NCBI GenBank assembly: GCA_958296105.1
Contig: OY282441.1
Location: 124,001-188,000 of the forward strand
Length of the DNA stretch: 64,000 bases
Reading direction: 5' to 3'
Origin: an uncultured Dehalococcoidia bacterium
Lineage (GTDB): Bacteria > Chloroflexota > Dehalococcoidia > Lucifugimonadales > UBA1123
Shown piece by piece: positions 25,937 through 36,187 of this stretch; the first letter of the stretch is position 1; every line of letters starts with the position of its first letter. A program made the translations under genes and the position numbers. Under the pieces are notes generated by a model that was not told the DNA's origin, did no database searches, and saw only the letters and a program-made list of their open reading frames with translations.

Positions 25937-27076
25937 TCATCCAGCCCCCATCTCCGCTTCCACCTTGCCCACCTCGTCCATCAGAGCGGACAGCATCTCC
26001 GCTTCCGGCACTATGCGCGCCTTCCGCCCCTTGCGGAAGATGATCGCCCTGCCCGCGCCCGCCGCTATCCCCACGTCGGCGTCCTTCGCCTCGCCCGGCC
26101 CGTTCACCTCGCAGCCCATGACCGCAACCTTGATAGGCGATTTGGTTCTCTTCAGCAGACCGTCCACCTCGTTAGCCAGCCCCACCACGTCCACGTCAGC
26201 CCTGCCGCAGGACGGGCAGGCAACCAGCACCGCCCCCTCTTTTCGCAGCTCCAGCGCCTTCAGTATCTCGAACCCCGCATAGACCTCTTCGAGCGGATCG
26301 TCGCTCAGAGAAACTCGGATCGTATCCCCTATGCCCTCGTACAGCAGCGCCCCCAGCCCGATCGCGCTCCGTATGCTGCCGGATCTCGCCGTGCCAGCTT
26401 CGGTTATCCCCAGATGGAGAGGGTAGGGGACTAGCCTGGCCATTCGCCTGTAGGCTTCCACCGTCGTCTCTATGTCGAACGCCTTTAGCGAAATCTTGAT
26501 CAGGTCGAAGTCCAGATCCTCCAGTATGCCGATCTCCCAAAGCCCCGTCGCCACCATGTGATCGACCGCCGAGTAGCCGCCCTCGTCGCCCAGCCCCTTC
26601 GACAGCTCGTTCACCCCGTCGCGGTGGCGCGACAGCCCCCGCGTCTTGCCGATGCCGCCCACCGGCGGCAGGCTGCCGAAGTTGACGCCGATGCGGATTG
26701 GCACGCCCCGAATCTTCGCCTCGCGCGCCACCAGCTCCACCTTCTCCCGATCCCTTATGTTGCCCGGATTGAGCCGCAGACAGTCCACCCCTCCCTCCAG
26801 CGCCTTCAGCGCGAGCTGGTAGTGGAAGTGGATGTCCGCCACCAGCGGAATCCGAATCCGCTTTCTGATCTCCCCAAGCGCCTCCGCCGCCGCCATGTCC
26901 GGAACAGCCGACCTGATGATCTCACAGCCCGCCTCTTCCAGCTCCCGAATCTGGCGCGCCGTAGCCGCCACGTCCCGCGTGTCCGTCTTCGTCATCGACT
27001 GCACCGAGATCGGAGCGTCTCCGCCCACCTTGACCCCGCCAACGTACAGCGCTTTGGTCACTCGCCTTCTGATCAC
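25937..27076 (-). CDS. ispG: 4-hydroxy-3-methylbut-2-enyl diphosphate synthase IspG (GcpE)
   Basis: A 379-residue iron-sulfur enzyme of the MEP isoprenoid pathway. The N-terminal TIM barrel starts RRVTKALYVGGVKVGGDAPI with SMTKTDTRD; the C-terminal domain holds the 4Fe-4S ligands in CPSCGRADVDV and GCEVNGPGEAKDADVG. It is the short bacterial form without the plant-type insertion. It lies downstream of rseP, and dxr of the same pathway is two genes upstream in the cluster. Confidence 0.95.
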   Translation of the reverse strand: MIRRRVTKALYVGGVKVGGDAPISVQSMTKTDTRDVAATARQIRELEEAGCEIIRSAVPDMAAAEALGEIRKRIRIPLVADIHFHYQLALKALEGGVDCLRLNPGNIRDREKVELVAREAKIRGVPIRIGVNFGSLPPVGGIGKTRGLSRHRDGVNELSKGLGDEGGYSAVDHMVATGLWEIGILEDLDFDLIKISLKAFDIETTVEAYRRMARLVPYPLHLGITEAGTARSGSIRSAIGLGALLYEGIGDTIRVSLSDDPLEEVYAGFEILKALELRKEGAVLVACPSCGRADVDVVGLANEVDGLLKRTKSPIKVAVMGCEVNGPGEAKDADVGIAAGAGRAIIFRKGRKARIVPEAEMLSALMDEVGKVEAEMGAG

Positions 27077-27091
27077 TAGAGTCTTCCATTC

Positions 27092-27130
27092 ATCCCCCCT
27101 CCCGTCAGGGGAGAGGTCTTAGGGTGAAGG
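27092..27130. repeat. Copy of the dispersed GGGAGAGG-type intergenic repeat
   Basis: CCCCCCTCCCGTCAGGGGAGAGG followed by TCTTAGGGTGAAGG is a shorter relative of the palindromic repeat at 21951 and 52491. It lies in the 193-base rseP-ispG spacer, which otherwise shows no gene. Confidence 0.6.
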
Positions 27131-27269
27131 CCGCCGCGATAGGATGCGCGATAGGATGATCGATGATCCACACGCCCGCCCCGCATTCCGCAGGGCGAAG
27201 ATGTCGACACTTCCCTAAATTGGGACCCCGTGCCGAAGCCGTCTCCGCTCGCCGGCTGCTGATCTGAGC

Positions 27270-28460
27270 TTATCTTATAAAACTCTCGCCAGACAAGATA
27301 CGCACCACGTCGAAGTAGCTTATAATCACTATCAGCGCGATCAGCACGCCGAACCCCGCCAGATGCACCAGAGCCTCCCTGCGCGGCGAGATTCGCTTGC
27401 CCCTGCGCGCCCACTCTATCAGTGCGAACATCAGCCGCCCGCCGTCCAGCGCGGGAATGGGCAGTATGTTCAGAATGCCCAAGCTGATGCTGATGAGCGC
27501 CGTCAGCTCCATGAACGTCCTCACGCCAGACCGCGCCACCTCCCCGGTGACCTGCGCGATTCCGATGGGACCCGTCAGCGCGGGGCCTCCGCCGCCGCCA
27601 GCGAACATCTGCTGAATGCCGTTCTTCTGAACTACCAGCACCTCCCACATCCGCCCCAGCGCGTGGGGCGCGGACTGCCACGGCGACAGCCGCTCCTGCA
27701 CCACTCGACCGTTGGTTACGCCCAGTATTATGCCGATTGCCCCCTGCCTCAGCGTATCTCCCACCGCAAGCTCCGCCCTGTACCTGCGCGCCTCCCGCAG
27801 ACTGACCTGCGACCGCCGATCCGTCACCACCTCCACCACCTCCATACTCGGCGGATTCAGCCGCGGAACCACCGTCACCGTCTCCACCGCCGCCGTCTCC
27901 ATGGACTGCGGCAGCCCCGTCACTATGGATCCGCGCCGCAGGCTCAGCTCCGTCTCGTACCCGAGGTTGATCGTCACCTCTCTTATCAGCTCGCGCGGAT
28001 TCCGCACCTGCTCACCGTTCACCGCCAGCACCTGATCGCCCGCGCGTATTCCCGCATGAGCCGCAGGCGAGTCGGGAGCGACGCCCGTCACCGTCACCGT
28101 CCCGATCACCACGTCCCTAGGCAGCATGGAGAGCGCGGCGAAGATCACGAACGCCACCGCGAAGTTCATAAAAGAGCCGGCGCACAGAACGATGACCCTT
28201 CTCAGAACCGACTGCCGCGCCAAGCTGCGCTCGTCCGTCGGGTCCTCCTCCCCCAGAAGCCTGACGAACCCGCCCAGCGGAATAGCGTTGATGGAATAGA
28301 CCGTCTCCCCGTGCCGCACCCCGAACAGGCGGGGAGGGAAGCCGAAGCCGAACTCCAAGACCTTGATCCCGAAGCGCTTGGCAGCCACGAAGTGGCCCAG
28401 CTCGTGGACGAACACCAGAAACGCCAGAAGCGGAACGATCAGAAGCCAGGTAGGCATCAT
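27270..28460 (-). CDS. rseP: Site-2 protease RseP (M50 zinc metalloprotease)
   Basis: A 396-residue intramembrane protease. The zinc motif HELGH is at residues 19-23 inside the first membrane helix, and the third ligand lies in the late LDG motif (ILPIPALDGGRLMFALIE). One PDZ domain (GVAPDSPAAHAGIRAGDQVLAVNG) lies in between, and a further membrane segment closes the chain. The family cleaves anti-sigma factors and leftover signal peptides. Its ATG overlaps the dxr stop (28457-28460), so the two are translationally coupled. Confidence 0.93.
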   Translation of the reverse strand: MMPTWLLIVPLLAFLVFVHELGHFVAAKRFGIKVLEFGFGFPPRLFGVRHGETVYSINAIPLGGFVRLLGEEDPTDERSLARQSVLRRVIVLCAGSFMNFAVAFVIFAALSMLPRDVVIGTVTVTGVAPDSPAAHAGIRAGDQVLAVNGEQVRNPRELIREVTINLGYETELSLRRGSIVTGLPQSMETAAVETVTVVPRLNPPSMEVVEVVTDRRSQVSLREARRYRAELAVGDTLRQGAIGIILGVTNGRVVQERLSPWQSAPHALGRMWEVLVVQKNGIQQMFAGGGGGPALTGPIGIAQVTGEVARSGVRTFMELTALISISLGILNILPIPALDGGRLMFALIEWARRGKRISPRREALVHLAGFGVLIALIVIISYFDVVRILSGESFIR

Positions 28461-29605
28461 CCCTCCACAAGCTCGAAGACTCGCGCCTTGCCGTCTCGCC
28501 CCGCGTCCAGCACGTCGCCTATCTCAGGAATATCCACATTCCGATGACCTTCCAGCGCGGCGCGAATCACCTGCTCGATCTCCAAGAAGCCGATCCTGCC
28601 AGACAGGAACGCCTCCACCGCCGCGTCGTTCGCCCCGCTCAGCGCAGCGGGCCACGTCCCCCCGCGCCGCGCGAACCCTATCGCCATCTCGAAGCACGGG
28701 TAGCGCTCGCGCTCCCACTCCTGAAACGTCAGCGCCCCCGTCTCAGTCGGACGGAATCGCGCTATCTGCGGATTCGCCATCCGCTCCGGGTAGGCGAGCG
28801 CGTACTGTATCGGCAGCCGCATGTCCGGCGGGCTTAGCTGCGCCTTAACCGACCCATCCACGAACTCCACCATCGAATGGACGATGCTCTGAGGATGAAT
28901 CACTATCTCTATGTCGTCCCAGTCCACCCCGAACAGCCAGTGCGCCTCTATCACCTCGAACGCCTTGTTCATCAGAGTCGCAGAATCGACCGTGATCTTC
29001 CGCCCCATCTTCCAAGTCGGGTGCCTGAGCGCCTGGCGCGGAGTCACCGACTTCAGCTTGGCGATGGGCGTGTTCCTGAGCGCGCCGCCCGAAGCCGTGA
29101 TTATCAGCCTAGACACCGAAGACCCCTCACCCTCACCGCGAATGCACTGCCAGATCGCGTTCGGTTCACTGTCCAGCGGCAGGATGTCCACCCCGTTCAT
29201 CTCGGCGCGTTCGGTCACCAGCTCCCCGGCCATGACGACCGTCTCCTTGTTCGCCAGCGCGATCTGCTTGCCCGCGTCTATGGCTGCCAGAGTGGGTGCG
29301 ATCGCCACGTCCCCAGTCGTGGCGGTAACCACCACGTCCACCGCCTCCTCGCCGACCAGCAAGAGCGGATCGCGCTCACACGCGCCCGTCGCCGCGATCA
29401 GAGCCTTCTCGTCCGGCGCGCCGTTGCAGTGAAAATAGCGCGGCCCGAACTCGCGCGCCTGCCTGCCCAGCAGCTCAACGCTCCTGTCGCAAGTGAGGCC
29501 GACGACCTCGAACATCTCCGGAAACGACCTGACCACCTCTAGGGTCTGGGTCCCCACAGAACCCGTCGAACCCAGTATCGCCAGCCCCTTCTTCATAGCG
29601 CCCAT
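28457..29605 (-). CDS. dxr: 1-deoxy-D-xylulose 5-phosphate reductoisomerase
   Basis: About 382 residues; it converts DXP to MEP, the first committed step of the MEP pathway. The NADPH fold is AILGSTGSVGTQTLEV at the N-terminus. The metal/active-site region includes DSEPNAIWQCI, TASGGALRNTP and HPTWKMGRKITVDSATLMNK. The start is uncertain: ATGs at 29605 and 29596 are both close to the conserved fold and neither has a clear SD. The longer frame to 29758 is rejected because it runs into cdsA. It overlaps rseP by four bases. Confidence 0.93.
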   Translation of the reverse strand: MGAMKKGLAILGSTGSVGTQTLEVVRSFPEMFEVVGLTCDRSVELLGRQAREFGPRYFHCNGAPDEKALIAATGACERDPLLLVGEEAVDVVVTATTGDVAIAPTLAAIDAGKQIALANKETVVMAGELVTERAEMNGVDILPLDSEPNAIWQCIRGEGEGSSVSRLIITASGGALRNTPIAKLKSVTPRQALRHPTWKMGRKITVDSATLMNKAFEVIEAHWLFGVDWDDIEIVIHPQSIVHSMVEFVDGSVKAQLSPPDMRLPIQYALAYPERMANPQIARFRPTETGALTFQEWERERYPCFEMAIGFARRGGTWPAALSGANDAAVEAFLSGRIGFLEIEQVIRAALEGHRNVDIPEIGDVLDAGRDGKARVFELVEG

Positions 29606-29715
29606 AGCTTGCATCATACACAACAACGCCCGCCGTAACAATTTGTCCCCGTCGGCGCAGCCATCCCCAGATTGGCGGACAGCGCCAGCAGGGGAGCGAG
29701 CCGCGCCATGCCCCC

Positions 29716-30612
29716 TTAGACAGACAGACGAAACAGCGCCCCGAGCGCCGCGAGACACACGTAGATCAGCGCCACCACGTTGAACATGATCGAGTCCATC
29801 CGGTCCAGCGCCCCCCCGTGACCCGGAAAGACACTCCCCGAGTCGCCGAAGCCCGCCAGCCGCTTCAGCTTGGACACGTACAGATCCCCAAGCTGCCCCG
29901 TGACGGCGAGGATCGCCGCCGCCGCCATCAGCTGGCTCGCGCTCGGAAACGGATACTGAACCCAGCTGGACAGCGCCCCTTCAGCGCGCCAGTACACCCC
30001 GCCCATCGCATCGGGCGCGCCGAGACTCTGAACCCAGCCGAACATCGCCCCCGCGAACACCGCTGCGCCGAGCCCGCCTGCCGCCCCCTCCCACGTCTTG
30101 CGCGGACTGATCGAAGGCGCCAGCTTCCTAGAGCCTATCGCCCTGCCCAGCAGGTACGCCCCTGTATCCGTGGCGAAAGTCACGATCAGCGCGAACAGCA
30201 GCCACTTCAGCCCATCGTGACTGTGGCGGATCACCACCCCGTGGAACAGCGTCCCCCCGATCAGCGCGGCGATGCACACGGTCGCCAGAGCCGACCCCCG
30301 CCGTCCGCCGAGCCGATGCGCCATCGGCAGCAGACACGCCGCCGCCGCGCCGCCGCCTGCGACCGCGATCAGTAAGACCATGCCCGCGTCCAGCCCTGCC
30401 GCCACCTGCCCCGAAGCCGCGAGAAGAGCCGCCGCCGCCACCGCCGCGAGCATGACCGGACGCTGTCCCCATGCGCTCGCCATGCGGCACAGCTCCCACG
30501 CCCCCAGCCCCGCGATCAGCGCCGCGAACGCCGTGAACCAGTAGCCGCCGACCCACACTATCCCCAGCAGAACGGGAAGACCCACCCCCGCCGTGATCGT
30601 TCGACGCAGCAT
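29716..30612 (-). CDS. cdsA: Phosphatidate cytidylyltransferase
   Basis: A 298-residue multi-pass membrane enzyme that makes CDP-diacylglycerol. The C-terminal signature is SVFPGHGGALDRMDSIMF with the conserved Asp residues, and the central SPRKTWEGAAGGLGAA is also typical. About eight membrane segments are visible. It lies between uppS and dxr in the classic order. Confidence 0.93.
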   Translation of the reverse strand: MLRRTITAGVGLPVLLGIVWVGGYWFTAFAALIAGLGAWELCRMASAWGQRPVMLAAVAAAALLAASGQVAAGLDAGMVLLIAVAGGGAAAACLLPMAHRLGGRRGSALATVCIAALIGGTLFHGVVIRHSHDGLKWLLFALIVTFATDTGAYLLGRAIGSRKLAPSISPRKTWEGAAGGLGAAVFAGAMFGWVQSLGAPDAMGGVYWRAEGALSSWVQYPFPSASQLMAAAAILAVTGQLGDLYVSKLKRLAGFGDSGSVFPGHGGALDRMDSIMFNVVALIYVCLAALGALFRLSV

Positions 30613-30657
30613 CTCTACCCCGCGCCCGCAGAGCCTCGCCGAGAGCCGCGCCCGCCA

Positions 30658-31410
30658 TCAGCCATCCAGCCGACCGAACTTGCGCCTCCGACGTCTGTAC
30701 GCTTCGATAGCCTTTCCGACCTCGACGGAATCGAAGTCAGGCCACAGCACAGGCGTACTGTAGAACTCCGCATAAGCCGACTGCCACAGCAGGAAGTTCG
30801 ACAGACGCATCTCGCCCGCCGTCCGTATTATCAGGTCCGGGTCTGGGACGCCCGCAGTGTGAAGGCGCGCCGCGAACGTCTGCTCGTCGACCGATTCGGC
30901 ATCTACGCCCTCCCTCACTATGCGCCTCACCGCCTCCAGAATCTCCGCGCGGGCGCCGTAGTTGAACGCCACGCACAGCGTGAGACGGTCGTTGTTCTCG
31001 GTCAGCTCCACGCTCTCCTCTATCGCGCAGCGCAGCTCATCGGACAGACGTCCAAGACTGCCGATGTGCCGAATGCGAACCCCCATGTCGTGCAGATTCT
31101 CGGACTCCGGCCCGATCACCTCGTGGATGAGCGAAATCAGCGCCTCCACCTCCTCCGAGGGCCTCGCCCAGTTCTCGGTCGAGAATGCGTAGAGCGTCAG
31201 ATACTCCACGCCCTCCTGAGCGAACGCCTCGATAGCGCGCCTCACGTTCTCCGTGCCGGCGCGATGCCCTTCGGAGCGGCTCATCCCGCGGCTGGTCGCC
31301 CAGCGCCCGTTGCCGTCCATGATGATCGCAACGTGACGCGGAACACCCTCGCGTTCGAGATCGCCGAGCGCGCCGCCCCCTTTGACTGGAGTCGATGCCG
31401 GAAGGGTCAA
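30658..31410 (-). CDS. uppS: Isoprenyl transferase (undecaprenyl diphosphate synthase family)
   Basis: A 250-residue cis-prenyltransferase that makes the lipid carrier for cell-wall synthesis. The catalytic Asp is in VAIIMDGNGRWATSRGMSR; other motifs are YLTLYAFSTENWARPSEEV and DPDLIIRTAGEMRLSNFL. I place the start at the TTG at 31410, which overlaps the frr stop as TTGA and gives a normal-length N-terminus. No ATG or GTG fits between there and the conserved motif, and longer frames read through frr. Confidence 0.92.
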   Translation of the reverse strand: MTLPASTPVKGGGALGDLEREGVPRHVAIIMDGNGRWATSRGMSRSEGHRAGTENVRRAIEAFAQEGVEYLTLYAFSTENWARPSEEVEALISLIHEVIGPESENLHDMGVRIRHIGSLGRLSDELRCAIEESVELTENNDRLTLCVAFNYGARAEILEAVRRIVREGVDAESVDEQTFAARLHTAGVPDPDLIIRTAGEMRLSNFLLWQSAYAEFYSTPVLWPDFDSVEVGKAIEAYRRRRRKFGRLDG

Positions 31411-31970
31411 ATTTCCATGACCTCTTGCTCTTTTGCCCTCTTCATCTCGTCCATCTGCCCGATGTACAGGTCCGTAAGCTCCTGAAGATCGCTCTGCGCC
31501 CGCCGAGACTCGTCCTCCGAAATCTCCTTGCCCCTCTGCATCGACCTGAAACTCTCCACACCGGAGCGGCGGATGTTGCGCACCGCCACGTGACCGCCCT
31601 CCACCTTGCGCCCCACGAGGCGCACGAGGTCGCGCCTCCGCGATTCGGTCAGAAATGGGACGCTGAGACGTATGACGCTGCCGTCGCTGTTCGGGTTCAT
31701 GTCGAGATCGGACGTCATTATCGCCTTCTCGATATCTTTCAGCACCGACTTGTCCCACGGCTGTATCGTCAGCAGGCGCGCATCCGGCGCCGTGATCGAG
31801 GCTACGTGCTTCATCGGCGTGGGCGCGCCGTAGTAGTCCACCAGCAGGTTCTCCACCAGCTTGGGAGAGGCGCGCCCCGTTCGGATGCCCCCCAGCTCCC
31901 TCTCCAGAGCGCCCACCGACTTCTCCATTCGCCCGCCGGCGTCGTCCAAGACTTCATCAACGTCTGCCAT
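31407..31970 (-). CDS. frr: Ribosome recycling factor
   Basis: A 187-residue factor that splits post-termination ribosomes with EF-G. Hallmarks are LGGIRTGRASPKLVENLLVDYYG near the N-terminus, IQPWDKSVLKDIEKAI, and the C-terminal helix with DLTDLYIG-like residues. It lies between pyrH and uppS, as in many bacteria, but is separated from pyrH by about 220 bases of tandem repeat. Confidence 0.96.
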   Translation of the reverse strand: MADVDEVLDDAGGRMEKSVGALERELGGIRTGRASPKLVENLLVDYYGAPTPMKHVASITAPDARLLTIQPWDKSVLKDIEKAIMTSDLDMNPNSDGSVIRLSVPFLTESRRRDLVRLVGRKVEGGHVAVRNIRRSGVESFRSMQRGKEISEDESRRAQSDLQELTDLYIGQMDEMKRAKEQEVMEI

Positions 31971-31982
31971 CGCTCACAACCT

Positions 31983-32175
31983 CCAGCGCTTACCCGCTTA
32001 CCTTAGAGAATGCCGCCCACGCGGAAGCGGCGCGGCACTTGCCGATCCCCTCGCCGAAATCTTCCAGCGCTTACCTCGAGAATGCCGACCACGTGGAAGC
32101 GGCGCGGCACTTGCCGATCCCCTCGCCGAAATCTTCCAGCGCTTACCTCGAGAATGCCGACCACGTGGAAGCGTC
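31983..32175. repeat. 72-bp tandem repeat between pyrH and frr
   Basis: The core GAGAATGCCGMCCACGYGGA recurs at 32006, 32078 and 32150, exactly 72 bases apart, giving two full units and a partial third. The unit length is a multiple of three but no plausible protein is encoded. The repeat lies inside an operon of essential genes and would be transcribed with it. Confidence 0.9.
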
Positions 32176-32190
32176 AGGCGCGCGTCGCGC

Positions 32191-33449
<1,259 letters not shown>

Positions 33450-33486
33450 TGTATGGTAAAGCCTCTGAGGTCTACTTTGGACTCTG

Positions 33487-34323
33487 CTACCGCCCCATCG
33501 CCGCTTCGACCGCCCCTTCCTCTTCCTCCTCCTCTTCGGATGGAATCTCGCCCATCTCCAGCGACATCCGCCGGTTATGCCCTTCGATCATCGCCTCCGC
33601 CATCTTCGCCGTGATGAGCCTGATGGAGCGGATGGCGTCATCGTTTCCCGGAATCGGGTAGTCGATCAGATCCGGGTCACAGTCCGAATCCACCAGCGCC
33701 ACGATAGGCACGCCCACCTTGCGCGCTTCCGCGACCGCGATATGCTCCTTGCCTATGTCGACCACGAACAGCACGCCCGGCATCTCCGTCATCTCCTTGA
33801 TGCCCGAAAGATGGCGGTTGAGCCTGTTGATCGTGTCTTCCAGCTTGAGAGACTCCCGTTTCGTCAGCCGCGCGAACTCCCCCTTCGCCCTCTCGGTCTC
33901 CAGCTGCACGAGGTAGTCGATTCTCGACTGAATCGTCTTGAAGTTCGTCAGCGTCCCCCCCAGCCAGCGCGTGGTGATGTGGAACGCCCCGGAGCGCGTG
34001 GCTTCGTGGATGATCGTGGCGTGCGCCTGCTTCTTCGTGCCTACCATCAAGACACGGCTGCCCTGCGCGACCATCTCGGTCATAAAATCGGTCGCGCTGC
34101 CCAGCATCCGAAGCGTCTTCTGAAGGTCGATAATATGTATCCCGTTGCGGTGCGCGAAGATATAGCGCTTCATCTTCGGGTTCCATCGGCGCTTCTGATG
34201 GCCGAAGTGGACACCCGCTTCCAAGAGAGATTTCATCGTAACCGGCCCCTGCGGAGCCAGATATGCGTGCGGCGACTGGACTGCTGGCGGTGTTATCGGA
34301 GATTCGGACGCTATCTGAACCAT
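33487..34323 (-). CDS. rpsB: 30S ribosomal protein S2
   Basis: A 278-residue ribosomal protein. Hallmarks are [51 protein letters not shown] and [19 protein letters not shown]. An N-terminal extension of about 30 residues precedes the usual start of homology, and the C-terminus has a run of about eight Glu residues. It is the first gene of the rpsB-tsf-pyrH-frr-uppS-cdsA-dxr-rseP-ispG-proS cluster, with a promoter at 34467-34495 and a leader of about 135 bases. Confidence 0.95.
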   Translation of the reverse strand: MVQIASESPITPPAVQSPHAYLAPQGPVTMKSLLEAGVHFGHQKRRWNPKMKRYIFAHRNGIHIIDLQKTLRMLGSATDFMTEMVAQGSRVLMVGTKKQAHATIIHEATRSGAFHITTRWLGGTLTNFKTIQSRIDYLVQLETERAKGEFARLTKRESLKLEDTINRLNRHLSGIKEMTEMPGVLFVVDIGKEHIAVAEARKVGVPIVALVDSDCDPDLIDYPIPGNDDAIRSIRLITAKMAEAMIEGHNRRMSLEMGEIPSEEEEEEEGAVEAAMGR

Positions 34324-34466
34324 ATACTTTCGGCATCCCTTTTCAGATACTGGTTATTGCATTAGGCATAGCGCGCTGTGCGCTCGCCGCCTGCTTCATT
34401 CTCGGCATTCCTCATTCGGATACTTGGTTATTGCAATAGCCGCCTGCGGCCACTAATGCCCATTGG

Positions 34467-34495
34467 AGTATAGCATAGCGCTATACCACCCTCAA
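34467..34495 (-). promoter_or_regulatory. Sigma70-type promoter of the rpsB cluster
   Basis: On the minus strand TTGAGG (34495-34490), a 17-base spacer and a perfect-looking TATACT (34472-34467) lie about 145 bases before the rpsB start. The predicted leader (about 34460-34324) contains two copies of an AT-richer element GCAATAACCA(A)GTATC, at about 34424-34436 and 34347-34358. Confidence 0.65.
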
Positions 34496-34568
34496 ATCTT
34501 CGACAGCAGAACCCCCTGTAAGCCCAGACGACCCTCTAGCCCCAGCGGCCCCGCGCGCGCCTCATACG

Positions 34569-34866
34569 TGCGAGAGTTCTCCCCCCTCATCAATAGAGGC
34601 CTGTCCCTCCCCCCCTCCCAGAGGGGGACACAGGGGGGAGAGAAACCCCCAAGTTGCGAAAGTTCTCCCCCATCAATAGAGGCCTGTCCCTCCCCCCCCT
34701 CATCAATAGAGGCCTATCCCTCCCCCCCTCTCAGAGGGGGGGACGCAGGGGGGGAGACCCCCCAAGTTGCGAAAGTTCTCCCCCATCAATAGAGGCCTGT
34801 CCCTCCCCCCCCCTCAGAGATAGAGGCCTATCCCTCCCCCCCTCCCAGAGGGGGGGAGAGAACCCC
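34569..34866. repeat. Clustered C-rich/G-rich repeats between rpsB and galE
   Basis: The unit ATAGAGGCCTRTCCCTCC occurs five times (about 34593, 34676, 34706, 34789, 34821). It is interleaved with palindromic CCCTCCCAGAGGGGG sequences and with a recurring CCCCCAAGTTGCGAAAGTTC. The block contains several long runs of C on + and G on -. No gene is supported in 34324-34867. Confidence 0.85.
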
Positions 34867-34867
34867 C

Positions 34868-35872
34868 TCATCCCAGCCCATTCGCGTCCGCAATACCCGC
34901 CCACTCGATCGCGTGCGCGAACGCCTCTTCGAGCGTGAGAGTCGGCTTCCATCCCAAAAGACGCATGGCTTTGTCCGCGCTCGCGTATGCGCCTGCCACG
35001 TCCCCCGGCCTCGGCGGAGCGTCCACCTTGCTGATCTCGGAGCCGTGAACCCGCTCGAACGCCGACACCATCTCCCTGACCGTCACCCCCGTACCCGTCC
35101 CTAGGTTGACGATCTCGAACCCCGCGCCGTCCGCGAATATCCCGTCCATCCTGTCCACCGCGCGCGCGTGCGCCAGCGCCAGATCCCACACGTGGACGTA
35201 ATCCCGAATGCCCGTCCCGTCCCGCGTGGGCCATTCCGTGCCGGTCACCCTGAACACATCTCGCTTCCCGCTCGCCACCTCCACCAGCACCGCCACGATC
35301 TGCGAAGCCTCGCGCTGAACCTGCCCCGAGCGCATCATCGGATCCGCCCCGATGGGATTGAAATACCTCAGCGCCAGACTTCTCAGCCCAAAGCTCGCCG
35401 ACATGTCTTCCAGCATCATCTCCGTCATCAGCTTCGTCCTCGCGTAGGGACTCTCCGGACTTACCCGCGACTCCTCGGTCACCATCACGCCCCCCGTCGC
35501 CCCGTACACAGACGCCGAGGAGCTGAATATGATGTCCCCGCATCCATGCTCCGCGAGCGTCTTGAACAGCTCCATCGAGCCTGCGACGTTGTTGCGATAG
35601 TAGTCGTAGGGCCTATTCACCGAGTCCGGCACGATAGCCAGCGCCGCGCAGTGGATCGCGCAGCCGATGTTCGGATGATCCTCGAACACCGCCGAGACGA
35701 TGTCAGGGTCGGCGATGTCCCCTCGGTAGAACGGAAGCCCTCTGGCAAGCTCCGCCCGCCCGTTCACCAGCGAATCCAGCACGATGGGCATATGCCCCGC
35801 GTCCTCCAGCGCCGAAACGATGGTGCTGCCTATGTACCCGCCGCCGCCTGTCACCAGAACCTCTTTGGACAT
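34868..35872 (-). CDS. galE: UDP-glucose 4-epimerase
   Basis: A 334-residue short-chain dehydrogenase-fold epimerase. The NAD-binding motif VTGGGGYIGSTIV is at the N-terminus, the catalytic YxxxK is YARTKLMTE with the preceding FSSSASVYGAT, and the PxDPSLM-like ALRYFNPIGAD stretch follows. The start at 35872 (MSKEVLVTGGGG) is preferred over 35899 because it matches the family N-terminus. It is isolated from other sugar genes; close relatives can act on UDP-GlcNAc or UDP-glucuronate. Confidence 0.91.
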   Translation of the reverse strand: MSKEVLVTGGGGYIGSTIVSALEDAGHMPIVLDSLVNGRAELARGLPFYRGDIADPDIVSAVFEDHPNIGCAIHCAALAIVPDSVNRPYDYYRNNVAGSMELFKTLAEHGCGDIIFSSSASVYGATGGVMVTEESRVSPESPYARTKLMTEMMLEDMSASFGLRSLALRYFNPIGADPMMRSGQVQREASQIVAVLVEVASGKRDVFRVTGTEWPTRDGTGIRDYVHVWDLALAHARAVDRMDGIFADGAGFEIVNLGTGTGVTVREMVSAFERVHGSEISKVDAPPRPGDVAGAYASADKAMRLLGWKPTLTLEEAFAHAIEWAGIADANGLG

Positions 35873-36187
35873 GTCTTCGGTATCCTCAATAGGTATCATT
35901 TATATTAATAGTCGAAAGAGTCGAGCCAGCCCATATCCCCCATATCCTAAGAGATGCGCCCCCTCGCGTTCAACGCCCGCGCCAGCCCTCGAAGCGCGCC
36001 TTCCCGCCCATCCGCAGGCGCGCGCCGCGCCCATGAGAGCGACCGCCGCGCCGTAAGCACGTCGCCAGCGCCTCGCCCAACCGCCGCAAGTGAAGCCGTC
36101 CACGGCGCGCATGTCGCCCCCAAGCGGTTCACAAACCCGCCGAGCCGTGTTAGTCTTCTCCTCGAATTCGACCGTGAGGAGGCGCAT
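35873..36187. other. 315-base spacer without a supported gene
   Basis: This divergent region between galE (-) and the NIPSNAP gene (+) holds open frames on both strands, but they are Arg/Ala-rich, unlike the neighbours, and have no recognisable motif. A GAGGAGG ribosome-binding site for the gene at 36188 lies at its right end. Confidence 0.5.

Noticed and set aside
35900-36187. 95-codon frame on the minus strand between galE and the NIPSNAP gene
   Set aside because: Composition is Arg/Ala-rich and it has no family signal; the region is better read as a divergent spacer.
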